From: Flavobacterium oncorhynchi
GTDB lineage: Bacteria > Bacteroidota > Bacteroidia > Flavobacteriales > Flavobacteriaceae
DNA: 59,524 nt
Direction: 5' to 3'
Assembly (NCBI RefSeq): GCF_002217355.1
Contig: NZ_MUHA01000018.1
Coordinates: forward strand, 1-59,524
The translations under genes and the position numbers were made by a program. Within the stretch, counting starts at the first letter, position 1; each line of letters begins with the position of its first letter. Positions 28,943-38,488 of the stretch are shown piece after piece. A model generated the notes under the pieces. It was not told the DNA's origin. It saw only the letters and a list, made by a program, of their open reading frames with translations, and searched no databases.

Positions 28943-28981
28943 AGCTTCTTTTTTGTACGTAAAAATACGTACTCGGAAGCT
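28943..28981. promoter_or_regulatory. stem-loop in the mvaS-sdhC divergent intergenic region
   Basis: In the roughly 360-bp gap between mvaS and sdhC there is no ORF. An interrupted palindrome is present: AGCTTC (28943-28948) pairs with GAAGCT (28976-28981), enclosing the perfect inner palindrome GTACGTA-AAAA-TACGTAC (28955-28972). It lies 57 bp before the sdhC promoter box. It could be an operator for a dimeric regulator or a leader structure; not a terminator, as no T-run follows. Confidence 0.45.
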
Positions 28982-29037
28982 ATTTTAAAATCATTATAAA
29001 TAAGAACGAAATGGTTGTAGTTCTTTTGTATTTGAGT

Positions 29038-29045
29038 TATTTTTG
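29038..29045 (+). promoter_or_regulatory. sdh operon -7 promoter box (TATTTTTG)
   Basis: A TAnnTTTG box 33 bp before the sdhC ATG. A partial -33 element, GTTG at 29014-29017, lies 20 nt upstream, close to ideal spacing. Confidence 0.6.
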
Positions 29046-29078
29046 TATAATTTTTTAAAACAAACTACTTAAACACTT

Positions 29079-29744
29079 ATGGCACAATCTGCACTATTGA
29101 ATGCTTCCATCTTAAAGAAAGTAGCTATGGCTCTTTCGGGAATATTCTTAATCACGTTTTTAGCGCTGCATGTTTCCTTAAATTTTATTTCTATTATTAG
29201 TGAAGACGTTTTCAACGAGGCTTCTCACTTTATGGGATACAATCCGCTGATTCAATATGTAATGCAGCCAGTTTTGGCGATCGGAGTAATTTTCCATTTT
29301 GTAATGGGATTTATTTTAACTGCACAAAATAAGGCAGCAAGACCAATTGCGTATGCAAAATACAACGGAGCGGCTAATGCTTCCTGGACTTCAAGAAATA
29401 TGATTATTTCTGGAGCGGTTATTTTAGCTTTCTTAGTATTGCATTTTTATGATTTTTGGTTTCCAGAAGTAACCTACAAGTATATTGCAGGAACGGCTCC
29501 AGATGCTACAAGATATTATGGAGAATTGGTTCATAAATTTCATGACCCAATCCGTACAGGATTATACTGTATTGCATTTGTGCTGCTAGGATTTCACCTT
29601 TGGCACGGATTCAGTTCGTCTCTTCAATCAGTTGGGATGCACAATAAGTATTCAAGATTTTTAAGTAAAGTAGGTTATTGGTTTGCTGTAATAGTACCGG
29701 CACTTTTCGTAATTATCGCATTATTTCATCATTTCAATAATTAA
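29079..29744 (+). CDS. sdhC: succinate dehydrogenase cytochrome b subunit
   Basis: Membrane anchor of complex II, passing electrons to menaquinone. This is the single-polypeptide, five-helix di-haem type found in Bacteroidota and Wolinella. Hydrophobic helices lie near residues 16-38, 62-84, 110-126, 163-185 and 200-218. Histidines suitable for haem ligation lie in [34 protein letters not shown]. 221 residues. First gene of the sdhC-sdhA-(insert)-sdhB operon, 11 bp before sdhA. Confidence 0.93.
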   Translation: MAQSALLNASILKKVAMALSGIFLITFLALHVSLNFISIISEDVFNEASHFMGYNPLIQYVMQPVLAIGVIFHFVMGFILTAQNKAARPIAYAKYNGAANASWTSRNMIISGAVILAFLVLHFYDFWFPEVTYKYIAGTAPDATRYYGELVHKFHDPIRTGLYCIAFVLLGFHLWHGFSSSLQSVGMHNKYSRFLSKVGYWFAVIVPALFVIIALFHHFNN

Positions 29745-29755
29745 TATCAATTATA

Positions 29756-31756
29756 ATGGCATTAGATTCAAAAATTCCAAATGGTCCTATAGCGGACAAA
29801 TGGACAAATTATAAAGATCATATTAATTTAGTAAACCCCGCTAACAAACGTAATTTAGATATTATCGTTGTTGGTACAGGTTTGGCTGGAGGTTCTGCAG
29901 CAGCTACTTTGGCTGAGTTAGGATATAACGTAAAAGCATTTTGTTTTCAAGATTCTCCACGTCGTGCGCACTCTATCGCAGCGCAAGGGGGTATCAACGC
30001 AGCAAAAAACTATAAAGGTGACGGTGACTCAACTTACAGATTGTTTTATGATACTGTAAAAGGTGGTGACTACCGTGCACGTGAGGCAAACGTTTATCGT
30101 TTGGCTGAAGTTTCGGCAAATATTATTGACCAATGTGTGGCTCAAGGGGTGCCGTTGGCTCGTGAATATGGCGGACTTTTAGATAACCGTTCTTTTGGAG
30201 GAACTTTGGTTTCTCGTACATTTTACGCACAAGGACAAACTGGACAGCAATTATTGTTAGGAGCTTATTCTGCAATGAACCGTCAAATTGGTCGTGGTAA
30301 AGTAAAAATGTACAACCGTCACGAAATGTTAGACATTGTAATCGTGAACGGAAAAGCGAGAGGTATTATCGCTCGTAACTTAATTACTGGAGAAATAGAA
30401 AGACATTCTGCTCATGCGGTAGTAATTGGTTCTGGAGGATACGGAAACGTATTTTTCCTTTCAACAAATGCTATGGGAAGTAACGCAACAGCAGCTTGGA
30501 AAATTCATAAAAAAGGAGCGTTTTTCGCAAATCCTTGTTACACACAAATTCACCCTACATGTATTCCAGTTTCAGGAGATCACCAGTCAAAACTGACTTT
30601 GATGTCTGAATCTTTACGTAATGATGGTCGTATTTGGGTTCCTGCAAAATTAGAAGATGCTCAGGCAATTCGTGAAGGAAAGAAAAAAGCAACAGATTTA
30701 TCTGAAGCGGAAAGAGATTATTTCTTAGAAAGAAGATATCCAGCTTTTGGTAACTTAGTTCCTCGTGACGTTGCGTCTCGTGCTGCTAAAGAAAGATGTG
30801 ATGCTGGTTTTGGAGTTAACAAAACTGGAGAAGCTGTTTACTTAGATTTCGCAGCAGCAATTAAACGTTACGGAACTGAAGATGCTTATGTAAAAGGTTT
30901 AGATGATAAGGATGCTGCTTTAGTAACTAAATTAGGAGCTGCAATCGTGAAAAGTAAATACGGAAACTTATTCCAGATGTATTACAAAATCGTTGACGAA
31001 GATCCTTATACAACACCAATGATGATTTACCCAGCGGTTCACTACACAATGGGTGGAACTTGGGTTGATTATAACTTAATGACTACAATTCCTGGATGTT
31101 TCTCAATTGGAGAATCAAACTTCTCTGATCACGGAGCAAATAGACTTGGAGCTTCTGCTTTAATGCAAGGTTTAGCTGATGGATATTTCGTATTGCCATA
31201 TACTATTGGAGATTATCTTGCTCCGGATATTAAAATGGGAGAAATTTCTACAGACTTACCAGAATTCGTTGAAGCTGAAAAAGCAGTTGTAGATCAAATT
31301 AACAAATTCATCAATAACAACGGTAAACATTCTGTAGATTATTTCCACAAGAAATTAGGAAAAATCATGTGGGATAAAGTAGGTATGGCTCGTAATGCTA
31401 AAGGTTTAAATGAAGCTATCGAAGAAATTGCTGCTTTACGTGAAGAGTTTTATAAAGATGTAAAAGTTCCAGGAAGCGCTAACGAATTTAATCAAGAATT
31501 AGAAAAAGCAACTCGTGTTGCCGATTTCTTAGAATTAGGAGAATTGTTCGCGAAAGATGCTTTACACCGTAACGAATCTTGTGGTGGTCACTTCCGTGAG
31601 GAATACCAAACAGAAGAAGGAGAAGCACTTCGTGACGATGAGAACTTTGCATATGTTGCAGCTTGGGAATACAAAGGAAAACCAAGTGATGCAGTATTAC
31701 ACAAAGAAGCTCTTAATTACGAAAACATTAAATTAGTTCAAAGAAGTTATAAATAA
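29756..31756 (+). CDS. sdhA: succinate dehydrogenase/fumarate reductase flavoprotein subunit
   Basis: Catalytic subunit of complex II oxidising succinate to fumarate. The FAD-binding Rossmann motif is [19 protein letters not shown] (about residues 36-54). The covalent flavin His is in [16 protein letters not shown] (about 70-85). Substrate/catalytic segments are seen at [11 protein letters not shown], the catalytic Arg in [16 protein letters not shown], and [13 protein letters not shown] and [13 protein letters not shown]. The length of 666 residues is typical for the Bacteroidota type. No truncation. sdhB follows only after a 444-bp interval containing a four-helix-bundle gene. Confidence 0.96.
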   Translation: MALDSKIPNGPIADKWTNYKDHINLVNPANKRNLDIIVVGTGLAGGSAAATLAELGYNVKAFCFQDSPRRAHSIAAQGGINAAKNYKGDGDSTYRLFYDTVKGGDYRAREANVYRLAEVSANIIDQCVAQGVPLAREYGGLLDNRSFGGTLVSRTFYAQGQTGQQLLLGAYSAMNRQIGRGKVKMYNRHEMLDIVIVNGKARGIIARNLITGEIERHSAHAVVIGSGGYGNVFFLSTNAMGSNATAAWKIHKKGAFFANPCYTQIHPTCIPVSGDHQSKLTLMSESLRNDGRIWVPAKLEDAQAIREGKKKATDLSEAERDYFLERRYPAFGNLVPRDVASRAAKERCDAGFGVNKTGEAVYLDFAAAIKRYGTEDAYVKGLDDKDAALVTKLGAAIVKSKYGNLFQMYYKIVDEDPYTTPMMIYPAVHYTMGGTWVDYNLMTTIPGCFSIGESNFSDHGANRLGASALMQGLADGYFVLPYTIGDYLAPDIKMGEISTDLPEFVEAEKAVVDQINKFINNNGKHSVDYFHKKLGKIMWDKVGMARNAKGLNEAIEEIAALREEFYKDVKVPGSANEFNQELEKATRVADFLELGELFAKDALHRNESCGGHFREEYQTEEGEALRDDENFAYVAAWEYKGKPSDAVLHKEALNYENIKLVQRSYK

Positions 31757-31762
31757 CATAAG

Positions 31763-32180
31763 GTTAAGAGTTAAGGGTTATGAGTTTAAAGTCGTTCGAA
31801 GATTTAGAGTGCTGGAAAGCAGCACGTGAATTAAGAATCTTTGTTTCTCAAAATATTCTTTCGAAATTTCCAATTGACGAAAAATATGCCTTAACTAGTC
31901 AGCTTAAACGATCTTCTAGATCTGTTAGTGATAATATTGCCGAAGGGTTTGGGAGATATCATTATCAAGAAAATATTCAATTCTGTAGAATTGCGCGAGG
32001 TTCATTAACTGAATCTTTAAATCAGGTAATTACTGCTTTAGATGAGAATTATATTGAAGAAGATTTGTTGCAAAAATTTAGAGAAAGGTTCGAAAGAACC
32101 AAAGCAATATTAAATGGATATATAAATTATTTAGCTAGGACTAAAATGGAGTAGTAACCCTATGACGTTTAACTCTTAAC
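31763..32180 (+). mobile_element. IVS-like element (inverted repeats plus four-helix-bundle gene) inside the sdh operon
   Basis: GTTAAGAGTTAA at 31763-31774 is repeated as a perfect inverted copy at 32169-32180. Pairing can be extended imperfectly outwards (ATAA/TTAT) and inwards (GGGTTATGAG with CTATGAC, G-U pairs). The arms enclose only the four-helix-bundle ORF. The layout equals the intervening sequences known in 23S rRNA of some bacteria, whose terminal stem is cut by RNase III and whose ORF is of the same S23 family. Here the insert sits between sdhA and sdhB. Confidence 0.6.
31780..32154 (+). CDS. four-helix-bundle protein (S23 / 23S rRNA-intervening-sequence family)
   Basis: Small protein of the TIGR02436/S23 family, which forms a pentameric four-helix bundle with a basic patch; biochemical role unknown. 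The family signature is clear: FEDLECWKAARELRI at the start, LTSQLKRSSRSVSDNIAEGFGR (about residues 41-62), then EFLxFL-like ENIQFCRIARGSLTESLNQV (about 67-86). 124 residues, the usual length. It lies between sdhA and sdhB in the same direction, bounded by inverted repeats, so it is an insertion rather than a complex II component. Confidence 0.88.
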   Translation: MSLKSFEDLECWKAARELRIFVSQNILSKFPIDEKYALTSQLKRSSRSVSDNIAEGFGRYHYQENIQFCRIARGSLTESLNQVITALDENYIEEDLLQKFRERFERTKAILNGYINYLARTKME

Positions 32181-32200
32181 TTATAACCCATAACAAAATT

Positions 32201-32947
32201 ATGAAACTTACATTAAAAATATGGCGTCAAAAAAACGCCCAAGATAAAGGAGGGATTGTAGAATATCCTATTGATGGAATCGAACCAGATATGTCTTTCC
32301 TTGAAATGCTTGATGTTCTTAACGAACAATTAATCAACAAAGGAGAAGAGCCAGTTGCATTTGACCACGACTGTCGTGAGGGAATCTGCGGAATGTGTTC
32401 TTTATTCATCAACGGAGAAGCGCACGGACCAGACAGAGGTGTTACAACTTGTCAGTTACACATGCGTATGTTTAAAGATGGTGATACGATTTTTATTGAG
32501 CCATTTAGAGCAAAAGCTTTCCCAGTAATTAAAGATTTAGTGGTTGACAGAAGTTCTTTTGATAGAATTCAACACGCAGGAGGATTTATCTCTGTAAATA
32601 CTTCAGGAAATACTATTGACGCAAATACAATTCCAATTAACAAACACGATGCAGATAAATCATTTGATGCGGCGGCTTGTATTGGTTGCGGGGCTTGTGT
32701 TGCAACTTGTAAAAACTCTTCAGCAATGTTGTTCGTTTCTGCAAAAGTATCTCAATATGCTTTATTGCCGCAAGGTAAAGTTGAGGCGGTTGACCGTGTA
32801 TTAAACATGGTTCACCAAATGGATTTAGAAGGTTTTGGTAACTGTACAAATACAGGAGCTTGTGAAATCGAATGTCCAAAAGGAATTTCACTTGAGAATA
32901 TTGCACGTATGAACCGTGAGTATTTAGCAGCAAGTTTGAAAGGATAA
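32201..32947 (+). CDS. sdhB: succinate dehydrogenase iron-sulfur subunit
   Basis: Electron-transfer subunit of complex II linking the flavoprotein to the cytochrome b. The N-terminal ferredoxin domain carries the [2Fe-2S] motif [16 protein letters not shown] (about residues 58-72, with a fourth Cys in VTTCQLH). The C-terminal domain carries [11 protein letters not shown] for [4Fe-4S] (about 160-170) and [15 protein letters not shown] for the [3Fe-4S] site (about 217-231). 248 residues. Separated from sdhA by the IVS-like insertion; a strong terminator follows, so transcription from the sdhC promoter must cross the insert unless it has its own promoter. Confidence 0.95.
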   Translation: MKLTLKIWRQKNAQDKGGIVEYPIDGIEPDMSFLEMLDVLNEQLINKGEEPVAFDHDCREGICGMCSLFINGEAHGPDRGVTTCQLHMRMFKDGDTIFIEPFRAKAFPVIKDLVVDRSSFDRIQHAGGFISVNTSGNTIDANTIPINKHDADKSFDAAACIGCGACVATCKNSSAMLFVSAKVSQYALLPQGKVEAVDRVLNMVHQMDLEGFGNCTNTGACEIECPKGISLENIARMNREYLAASLKG

Positions 32948-32975
32948 TTTAGAACGCAATTTTAGTTTATATTGA

Positions 32976-33007
32976 AAACGCATCCGCTTAGGCGGATGCG
33001 TTTTTTT
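32976..33007. terminator. bidirectional terminator between sdhB and the GH20 gene
   Basis: AAACGCATCCGC (32976-32987) and GCGGATGCGTTT (32992-33003) form a perfect 12-bp stem with a TTAG loop, followed by T-run. The genes on either side converge. Confidence 0.9.
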
Positions 33008-33012
33008 GTGGT

Positions 33013-35316
33013 CTATTCGTAAAACAATTGTGAAGCACTTATTTCTTGTTTTTCTTTTCCTTCCTGTTGTATAAAGCAGTTTAAAGTTGTCCCTCCAATT
33101 TGGTCAAAATAACTGATGTTTATTTTATGAAATCCTTTTTCAAGTTTTACAGCTCCATAAGCTTCATTGAGCCAATGGATGCCGTCATTATCGACAATTA
33201 GTTCATCATCTATAAAAAGCTTCGATCCGTCGTCTGAAAGCGTTGAAAAGGTATAATTTCCTGTTTCTGAAATATAGATGTATCCGTTAAATTTTAAGCC
33301 GATATAACGCTCCAATTTTGTTTTCCATCTCTCGCTGCTGATATTACCTTCAAGAATTCCAGAATTAATAGGTTTTGCCAATTCTAAATCTTGTACCTGC
33401 TGGAATAATTTTCCCGTATAATAATCAAACTTTAAACCTTGTTTTGTTGGTTTTATAGAGAGAGCAGTTTTTAAATCAGGATTCTTGACTATTATTTTAT
33501 TAATAGAACTTTTTCTTCCGCTTGGACTTATTTGAACAGTTTTTATGGTTCTATATTCTCCTTTTGGAATGTTTATCGTTACAGGCTTTTTGTAAAGTGC
33601 TGCAGTTTCATCTGGATTATAACCGTCAATTGTATAAAAAATCTGCCCGTTTTTAATAGTCGGTTTTAAGTCTAAAACGTATTTTGATGTGATTAATGCC
33701 GTTTCTTCTGCTCCAAATGGTACTGGGACTTTATACAGTCGTTTTTGAGATTCTAGTTTTTCTAAATGATGCGGCATTCGGTTTAAAATGAAACTATTGT
33801 AGTTTTTATTTTGAGAGTTTGTCCAAGCAATTTCAGCCAAAGCAAATACTCGGGGATAAATTTGGTAGTTTAATTTGGCAGGACTCGTCAAATATTCAGA
33901 CCAAAGATTAGATTGAACTCCTAAAATATATTTCTGTTCATCAATGGTTAAACTGTCAACAGGAGTTGGGTTGTAGTTGTAGATTTTTTCGACAGTTACT
34001 AGTCTTCCAACGGTAAGAGGTTCTTGTGGAGAGTAGCCTTGATTGTAATCCAGATATAAAAATTGTTCAGGATTCATGATAACAAAATGTTTTTGCTTGG
34101 CGGCGCTGATACCGCCAGATTCTCCACGCCAAGACATTACGGCTGCATTTGGAGCCAGTCCGCCTTCAAGCATTTCATCCCAGCCTAAAATTTGTCTGCC
34201 GTTAGCATTTAGGAATTTCTCGATTCTGGTTGTTAAATAAGTTTGTAATTCATGCTCATCTTTTATGCCCAATTCTTTGATTTTTTTCTGGCAGTTTGGG
34301 CATTCTTTCCATCTTGCTTTTGGACATTCGTCTCCGCCAATATGAATGTATTTACTCGGAAACAAAGCCATAACCTCGGTTAAAACATCTTCTAAAAATG
34401 TAAAAGTTTCTTCTTTTCCGGCACAGAATATATCTTCAAAAACACCCCAATATTCGACAACTTTATATGGGCGATCAGGAAAGCAGGATAAATTAGGATA
34501 CGCACTTACGGCAGCGGTTGCGTGTCCCGGCATTTCGATTTCAGGAATGATGTTAACATAATGTTCTTCGGCAAATTTTACAACGTCTTTGATTTCTTCC
34601 TGTGTGTAAAAACCTCCGTATGGATTTCCATCAAAAAAATAGGGGAATCTTTCAAATTTATTTCCTACTAAAGTCTGCGCTCTTTTCGATCCTACTTCGG
34701 TTAGTTTTGGATATTTTTTTATTTCGATTCTCCAGCCTTGGTCGTCAGTTAGGTGCCAATGAAAATTATTTAATTTATAATAAGACATCTGTGCTATAAA
34801 ATCTTTTATAACATCAACGGTGAAAAAGTGACGGCAGACATCTAAATGTAATCCGCGATACGTATATCTTGGTTCGTCCTCGATAGTTAAGCAAGGAAGT
34901 TTTATTTCCTGATTTTTTAGTTGATTTGGGAGCAGCTGCAGTAAACTTTGAACAGCATAGAACAATCCTTCTTCGTTTCCTGTAACTGTTATTTTTTTTG
35001 AAGTTATATTGATTTTGTAAGCTTCTTTTTTTTCAGACGTACTTGGAGTTTGAGCAATAAACAGAACTTCAATATTGCTTTTTTTATTGGGCATATTAGA
35101 GTTTACGGCCGATTCAAAAATAGAAGCTGTTCTTTTTTCTTTGGTGCTGAATTTGTTGTCTTTAAAAATGACTTTTATCAATCCGTTAATTCGAATACTG
35201 TCTCCTGTAGCTTTATAAAAGTTTGGTTCTGGGATTATTGTATTGTTGTTGGATGGGTTTTGAGCATTTCCGAAGAAACAGCAAAACATTAAAAATAAAA
35301 AGATACTTTTTTGCAT
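33013..35316 (-). CDS. beta-N-acetylhexosaminidase (GH20) with PA14 domain
   Basis: Exported glycosidase removing terminal GlcNAc/GalNAc from chitooligosaccharides or glycans. Signal peptide at residues 1-18 (ends FGNAQ), then a GH20b-type N-domain (about 25-145). The catalytic TIM barrel (about 150-500) carries the Asp-Glu pair in IHIGGDECPKARW (about 324-336) and NFHWHLTDDQGWRIE. A C-terminal PA14-like carbohydrate-binding domain (about 650-760) shows GNYTFSTLSDDGSKLFIDDELIVDN. 767 residues. It is divergent from a DeoR-family regulator, and its promoter carries the same operator as the susC promoter at 46.9 kb, so it belongs to that regulon. Confidence 0.93.
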   Translation of the reverse strand: MQKSIFLFLMFCCFFGNAQNPSNNNTIIPEPNFYKATGDSIRINGLIKVIFKDNKFSTKEKRTASIFESAVNSNMPNKKSNIEVLFIAQTPSTSEKKEAYKINITSKKITVTGNEEGLFYAVQSLLQLLPNQLKNQEIKLPCLTIEDEPRYTYRGLHLDVCRHFFTVDVIKDFIAQMSYYKLNNFHWHLTDDQGWRIEIKKYPKLTEVGSKRAQTLVGNKFERFPYFFDGNPYGGFYTQEEIKDVVKFAEEHYVNIIPEIEMPGHATAAVSAYPNLSCFPDRPYKVVEYWGVFEDIFCAGKEETFTFLEDVLTEVMALFPSKYIHIGGDECPKARWKECPNCQKKIKELGIKDEHELQTYLTTRIEKFLNANGRQILGWDEMLEGGLAPNAAVMSWRGESGGISAAKQKHFVIMNPEQFLYLDYNQGYSPQEPLTVGRLVTVEKIYNYNPTPVDSLTIDEQKYILGVQSNLWSEYLTSPAKLNYQIYPRVFALAEIAWTNSQNKNYNSFILNRMPHHLEKLESQKRLYKVPVPFGAEETALITSKYVLDLKPTIKNGQIFYTIDGYNPDETAALYKKPVTINIPKGEYRTIKTVQISPSGRKSSINKIIVKNPDLKTALSIKPTKQGLKFDYYTGKLFQQVQDLELAKPINSGILEGNISSERWKTKLERYIGLKFNGYIYISETGNYTFSTLSDDGSKLFIDDELIVDNDGIHWLNEAYGAVKLEKGFHKINISYFDQIGGTTLNCFIQQEGKEKQEISASQLFYE

Positions 35317-35339
35317 GGTTGTTTTCTTGATTTACAAAA

Positions 35340-35347
35340 CAAATTTA
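35340..35347 (-). promoter_or_regulatory. -7 promoter box of the GH20 gene (TAAATTTG on the minus strand)
   Basis: Perfect TAnnTTTG on the minus strand, 23 bp before the GH20 ATG. The operator at 35367-35381 begins after exactly 19 nt, covering the place of the -33 element. Confidence 0.6.
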
Positions 35348-35366
35348 GAGTTTATGAAATGCTTTT

Positions 35367-35381
35367 TGCAAAAAAAATGCA
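35367..35381. promoter_or_regulatory. TGCA-N7-TGCA operator upstream of GH20
   Basis: TGCA (35367-35370), seven A, TGCA (35378-35381). The identical 15-bp motif (opposite orientation of the A-tract) occurs twice upstream of susC at 46940-46974. A third overlapping half-site (TGC at 35360-35362) precedes it. Likely bound by the DeoR-family protein encoded next to it. Confidence 0.65.
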
Positions 35382-35455
35382 AAACTAAAATTTGTTTAAA
35401 TGTCTTTGTAATAGGCTAATTAACTTTTTGGTTACTTTCTGTTATAATTTGTTTC

Positions 35456-35486
35456 GCAATAATATTGCATTTATTGTTTACCTTTG
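35456..35486 (+). promoter_or_regulatory. deoR-type gene promoter with palindromic candidate operator
   Basis: TACCTTTG at 35479-35486 is a perfect -7 box 21 bp before the regulator's ATG. In place of the -33 element stands the palindrome GCAATA-A-TATTGC (35456-35468), a plausible autoregulatory site. It shares only the TTGC/GCAA half with the TGCA-N7-TGCA motif. Confidence 0.5.
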
Positions 35487-35507
35487 TTTTTATAAAAATG
35501 AATTTGC

Positions 35508-36284
35508 ATGAATAATGATAATGAGTTGGTAAATTACACGAAGGAAGAACGTAAAAATCTTATTTTAAAAGAGATAAATCTGCATACCCGTGTAAGTTTT
35601 GAAACACTATCGGTTAAATTGTTTGTTTCGGAAGATACCGTTAGACGCGATGTTAATGAACTTGAATCTGAATCGTTATTGATAAAAGTGAAAGGCGGTG
35701 CAATGACAAAAGCGTATCACCATTCTTCATCAAATCAAGTTTATGCGGGCGAGTCTAAACAAATTATTGCACAAAAAACAATAGGGCTGCTTCGCGATGG
35801 AATGGTTTTGTTATTAGGAGGCGGTACAACAATTAGAGAGTTTATCCGATTGATTCCTGACTACTTAAACTTGACCATTTTTACTGTTACTGTTTTGTCT
35901 GCAGTTGAACTTCTAGACAAACCTAATGTTAAAATTATAATGATTGGCGGCAGTATTTCGTCTTACAGCCAAATGTGTGTGAGCGGCGATGTCTATACTC
36001 AATTGGCTAATATTAAAGTTGATTTGTTAATATTAGGTACAAATGCTTTAGACGTCGAAGGTGGTTTCTCAGATTCTGACTGGGAAACAGTTCAGGTAAA
36101 AAAAGCAATGATTCAAGCGTCTGAAAAAACAGCTATTCTTACTATTTCTGAAAAATTAGATACGGTGCTAAAAATGAAAATTGCCAACTTATCTGAGGTA
36201 GATTACGTTGTTACAGAAGTTGATCCTAACGACGAAAAATTACAAGCGTATAAGAAGGCAGTTCCAAGTTTAGTTTTTGTTTAA
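35508..36284 (+). CDS. DeoR/GlpR-family transcriptional regulator
   Basis: Sugar-phosphate-responsive repressor-type regulator. The N-terminal winged helix (about residues 10-65) shows the DeoR signature SFETLSVKLFVSEDTVRRDVNELESE. The C-terminal DeoRC effector domain (about 85-245) shows LLLGGGTTIREFIRLI, VKIIMIGGSIS and VDLLILGTNALD. 258 residues, typical. It is divergent from the GH20 gene and convergent with (4-bp overlap) the dipeptidase at the end of the catabolic operon. DeoR effectors are usually phosphorylated sugars, so KDPG or a related metabolite of this locus would be a natural ligand. Confidence 0.9.
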   Translation: MNNDNELVNYTKEERKNLILKEINLHTRVSFETLSVKLFVSEDTVRRDVNELESESLLIKVKGGAMTKAYHHSSSNQVYAGESKQIIAQKTIGLLRDGMVLLLGGGTTIREFIRLIPDYLNLTIFTVTVLSAVELLDKPNVKIIMIGGSISSYSQMCVSGDVYTQLANIKVDLLILGTNALDVEGGFSDSDWETVQVKKAMIQASEKTAILTISEKLDTVLKMKIANLSEVDYVVTEVDPNDEKLQAYKKAVPSLVFV

Positions 36285-37351
36285 TCCCAATTCTTCATTA
36301 AAAAATTAATCCAGTTCTGATGAAAGATTTTGTCTAAATCTTCATCAGAATATCCGTTGTTTTTAAAGATCAAGACCAGTTTTTGTAAATCGGCTATTGT
36401 ATTTAAATCATACGGAGATTGCTCTGTTCCAAAAGCACCGTCCAAATCGGAACCTACGCCAATGTGATTTGCATTTCCTGCCAATTGACAAATGTGATCC
36501 ATGTGTTTAAAAACGGTTTCTAAATTGCAATTCATTTCTAAAGGCATCGAAACACCTCTCTGCCAATTCGGAACCAGCATCCATGCATCTAAAGCACCTC
36601 CAATAACGGCTCCTCTAGAAATTAAAGCTTTAACCATTTCATCGCTGTATTGACGATTGTGATCAACCAAACTTCGGCAGTTGTTATGACTTGCCCAAAC
36701 GGGACCATTATAATGATCTAAAGCCTGCCAGAAAGCATCGTCGCACAAATGAGTTGCATCCAAAATAATGTTTAAACGCTCCATTTCTTTCAATAAATCA
36801 AGACCATTTTGATTCATTTTTCCCGTTGCGTCCGTTCCGTTTGCATATCTGCCTGGTCCGTAATGTGCTGGGCCAATAGCTCGTAATCCGTAATTATATG
36901 CTTTTTCTAAATAAGAAATGTCAATAATAGAATCGGCGCCTTCTAAACTCAAAATATATCCAATAGGTTTTTTGTCATTTGGAGTGCCGTCATTCCACAA
37001 ATCAATTTGTTTTTGAAGCGATTTTTTATCTGTGATTTGTGTCATTTCTCCTGCTTCTTCCATGGTTTTGTACCAAGTAAGCTGTCCTTGCGTTTGTGCC
37101 CAAGCTTGTTCAGGAGAATTCCAACCCGGAATAATACTGTCAGGTTTTACAAATCTTGCAATTTGAGTAGCAACCACAATTCCGATGTTTCCTTTTCGTA
37201 AATCGGGAAATGAAACTGTTGCGCGTTCACGATCAGGTTTATCTGTCATTCCTTTTTCTAAATGACGCAAAGCGGCAACATCATTTCGTAAATCTCTATT
37301 CCATTCCATTGCATTCATGCTCAGGTCTAAATGGGCGTCTATTATAAACAT
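36281..37351 (-). CDS. M19 membrane-dipeptidase-family peptidase
   Basis: Metal-dependent amidohydrolase of the renal dipeptidase family, which cleaves dipeptides, including those with a D-residue at the C-terminus. The first metal motif is DAHLDLSMN (residues 5-13), further ligands include SLEGAD (Glu about 126), LDATHLCDDAFW (His about 194), ASHNNCR (His about 217) and GVGSDLDGAFG (Asp near 300). 356 residues, no signal peptide, so cytoplasmic. Last gene of the catabolic operon, 18 bp after the PLP enzyme. Its substrate in this sugar-acid context is unclear. Confidence 0.87.
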   Translation of the reverse strand: MFIIDAHLDLSMNAMEWNRDLRNDVAALRHLEKGMTDKPDRERATVSFPDLRKGNIGIVVATQIARFVKPDSIIPGWNSPEQAWAQTQGQLTWYKTMEEAGEMTQITDKKSLQKQIDLWNDGTPNDKKPIGYILSLEGADSIIDISYLEKAYNYGLRAIGPAHYGPGRYANGTDATGKMNQNGLDLLKEMERLNIILDATHLCDDAFWQALDHYNGPVWASHNNCRSLVDHNRQYSDEMVKALISRGAVIGGALDAWMLVPNWQRGVSMPLEMNCNLETVFKHMDHICQLAGNANHIGVGSDLDGAFGTEQSPYDLNTIADLQKLVLIFKNNGYSDEDLDKIFHQNWINFLMKNWD

Positions 37352-37369
37352 ATTTGTATGGACTTAGTT

Positions 37370-38485
37370 TTATATATTAATTGTTCTGCTTCTTGCGGCA
37401 ACCTGCCATTGGTCGCAAATACGATTTTCTTTATTTATTACCTGAACAGTATCATACAAAGCACAGGTTGGGCAAACATGATAAGGAAGTGCGTAAATCG
37501 TATCGCCAATTTTATAATCATTTTGGCCTTTGTTTTCTATAATCAAATGTTCTTCTGAATGTGAAACAGGAATTAAATCTTCATCATTTAAGATCACTAC
37601 TCTTTTATCAATTGGGTTTTCTGAAGAAACTGCTTTATATCCAATATCAATGCATAAGGTTGATTTTGTAGGTTTTGAAATAATTGTTCCAACTATAACC
37701 AGAGCAGGTTTAAATAATTGCTCGGGTAAATTGGTTTGATAATTAGCATCCCAAAAAACAAAAGTACCGGGACTGCATTCTACATTTTCCTGAAGGGCAT
37801 AAAATGGGAATGTATTTGATCCGCCGGCAACAATTTTTAATTCGTAATCTAGATTTTGTTGTAGTTTTTCGATTTCATCAGTAATTTTTGTAAAGGCTTC
37901 TTGAGCTTCTTCTTTTCGATGCTCGATACTGCCTCTCAAATGACCATCATAAATATGAATACCGGCTAGATTGATATTTTTTAACTGAATAATTTTTTTA
38001 GCTAAAGCGCTCCAGTTTTCAGAAACGGCGATTCCTGTTCTGTTCATTCCTGTATTTAAATCTAGATAAATGGTGAGATTTAAATTGTGTTCTAAAGCGG
38101 TTTCATTTAATGTTTTTGCAGATTCTAAATTGTCGACAATGGTAGAAAAATGAACTTCGGGATATTTTTGAATAAGTGAAATCCATCGGTCAACTTTAAG
38201 TCCAACTGGCTGATAGGCAAGAAGTACATCTGGAATTTGATGTATGGCGGCAAGTTCTGCCTCTGCTATTGTAGCGCATTTTACTTTCTTGATATTGTAA
38301 ATTTTAAACAACTCTAGAATTTCGCCTATTTTATGTGTTTTGATATGAGGACGCAGTTTTTGAGTGTCTCCTTTTACCAAACTGATCAGATATTCAATAT
38401 TACAGCGGAGACGATCTTCGTACACTGCTAGATATGGAGTATCAAGTTGAGTTTCGGAATTAATTTTCCACCATTTTTTTTGCAT
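37370..38485 (-). CDS. D-threonine aldolase/D-serine dehydratase-family PLP enzyme
   Basis: Fold-type III PLP enzyme (alanine racemase-like N-domain). The Schiff-base lysine is in RPHIKTHK (residues 45-52). Further family marks are DLNTGMNRTG, IHIYDGHLRG and AGGSNTFPFY. The C-terminal HVCPTC (about 345-350) supplies the His and Cys that bind the divalent metal in this family. 371 residues. Members cleave D-threonine, dehydrate D-serine or, as I recall for a Pseudomonas enzyme, dehydrate D-glucosaminate to 2-keto-3-deoxygluconate with Mn2+. Position 3 bp after eda, with KDG kinase and GntP in the operon, makes an aminosugar-acid dehydratase the best hypothesis. Confidence 0.85.
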   Translation of the reverse strand: MQKKWWKINSETQLDTPYLAVYEDRLRCNIEYLISLVKGDTQKLRPHIKTHKIGEILELFKIYNIKKVKCATIAEAELAAIHQIPDVLLAYQPVGLKVDRWISLIQKYPEVHFSTIVDNLESAKTLNETALEHNLNLTIYLDLNTGMNRTGIAVSENWSALAKKIIQLKNINLAGIHIYDGHLRGSIEHRKEEAQEAFTKITDEIEKLQQNLDYELKIVAGGSNTFPFYALQENVECSPGTFVFWDANYQTNLPEQLFKPALVIVGTIISKPTKSTLCIDIGYKAVSSENPIDKRVVILNDEDLIPVSHSEEHLIIENKGQNDYKIGDTIYALPYHVCPTCALYDTVQVINKENRICDQWQVAARSRTINI

Positions 38486-38488
38486 AAT

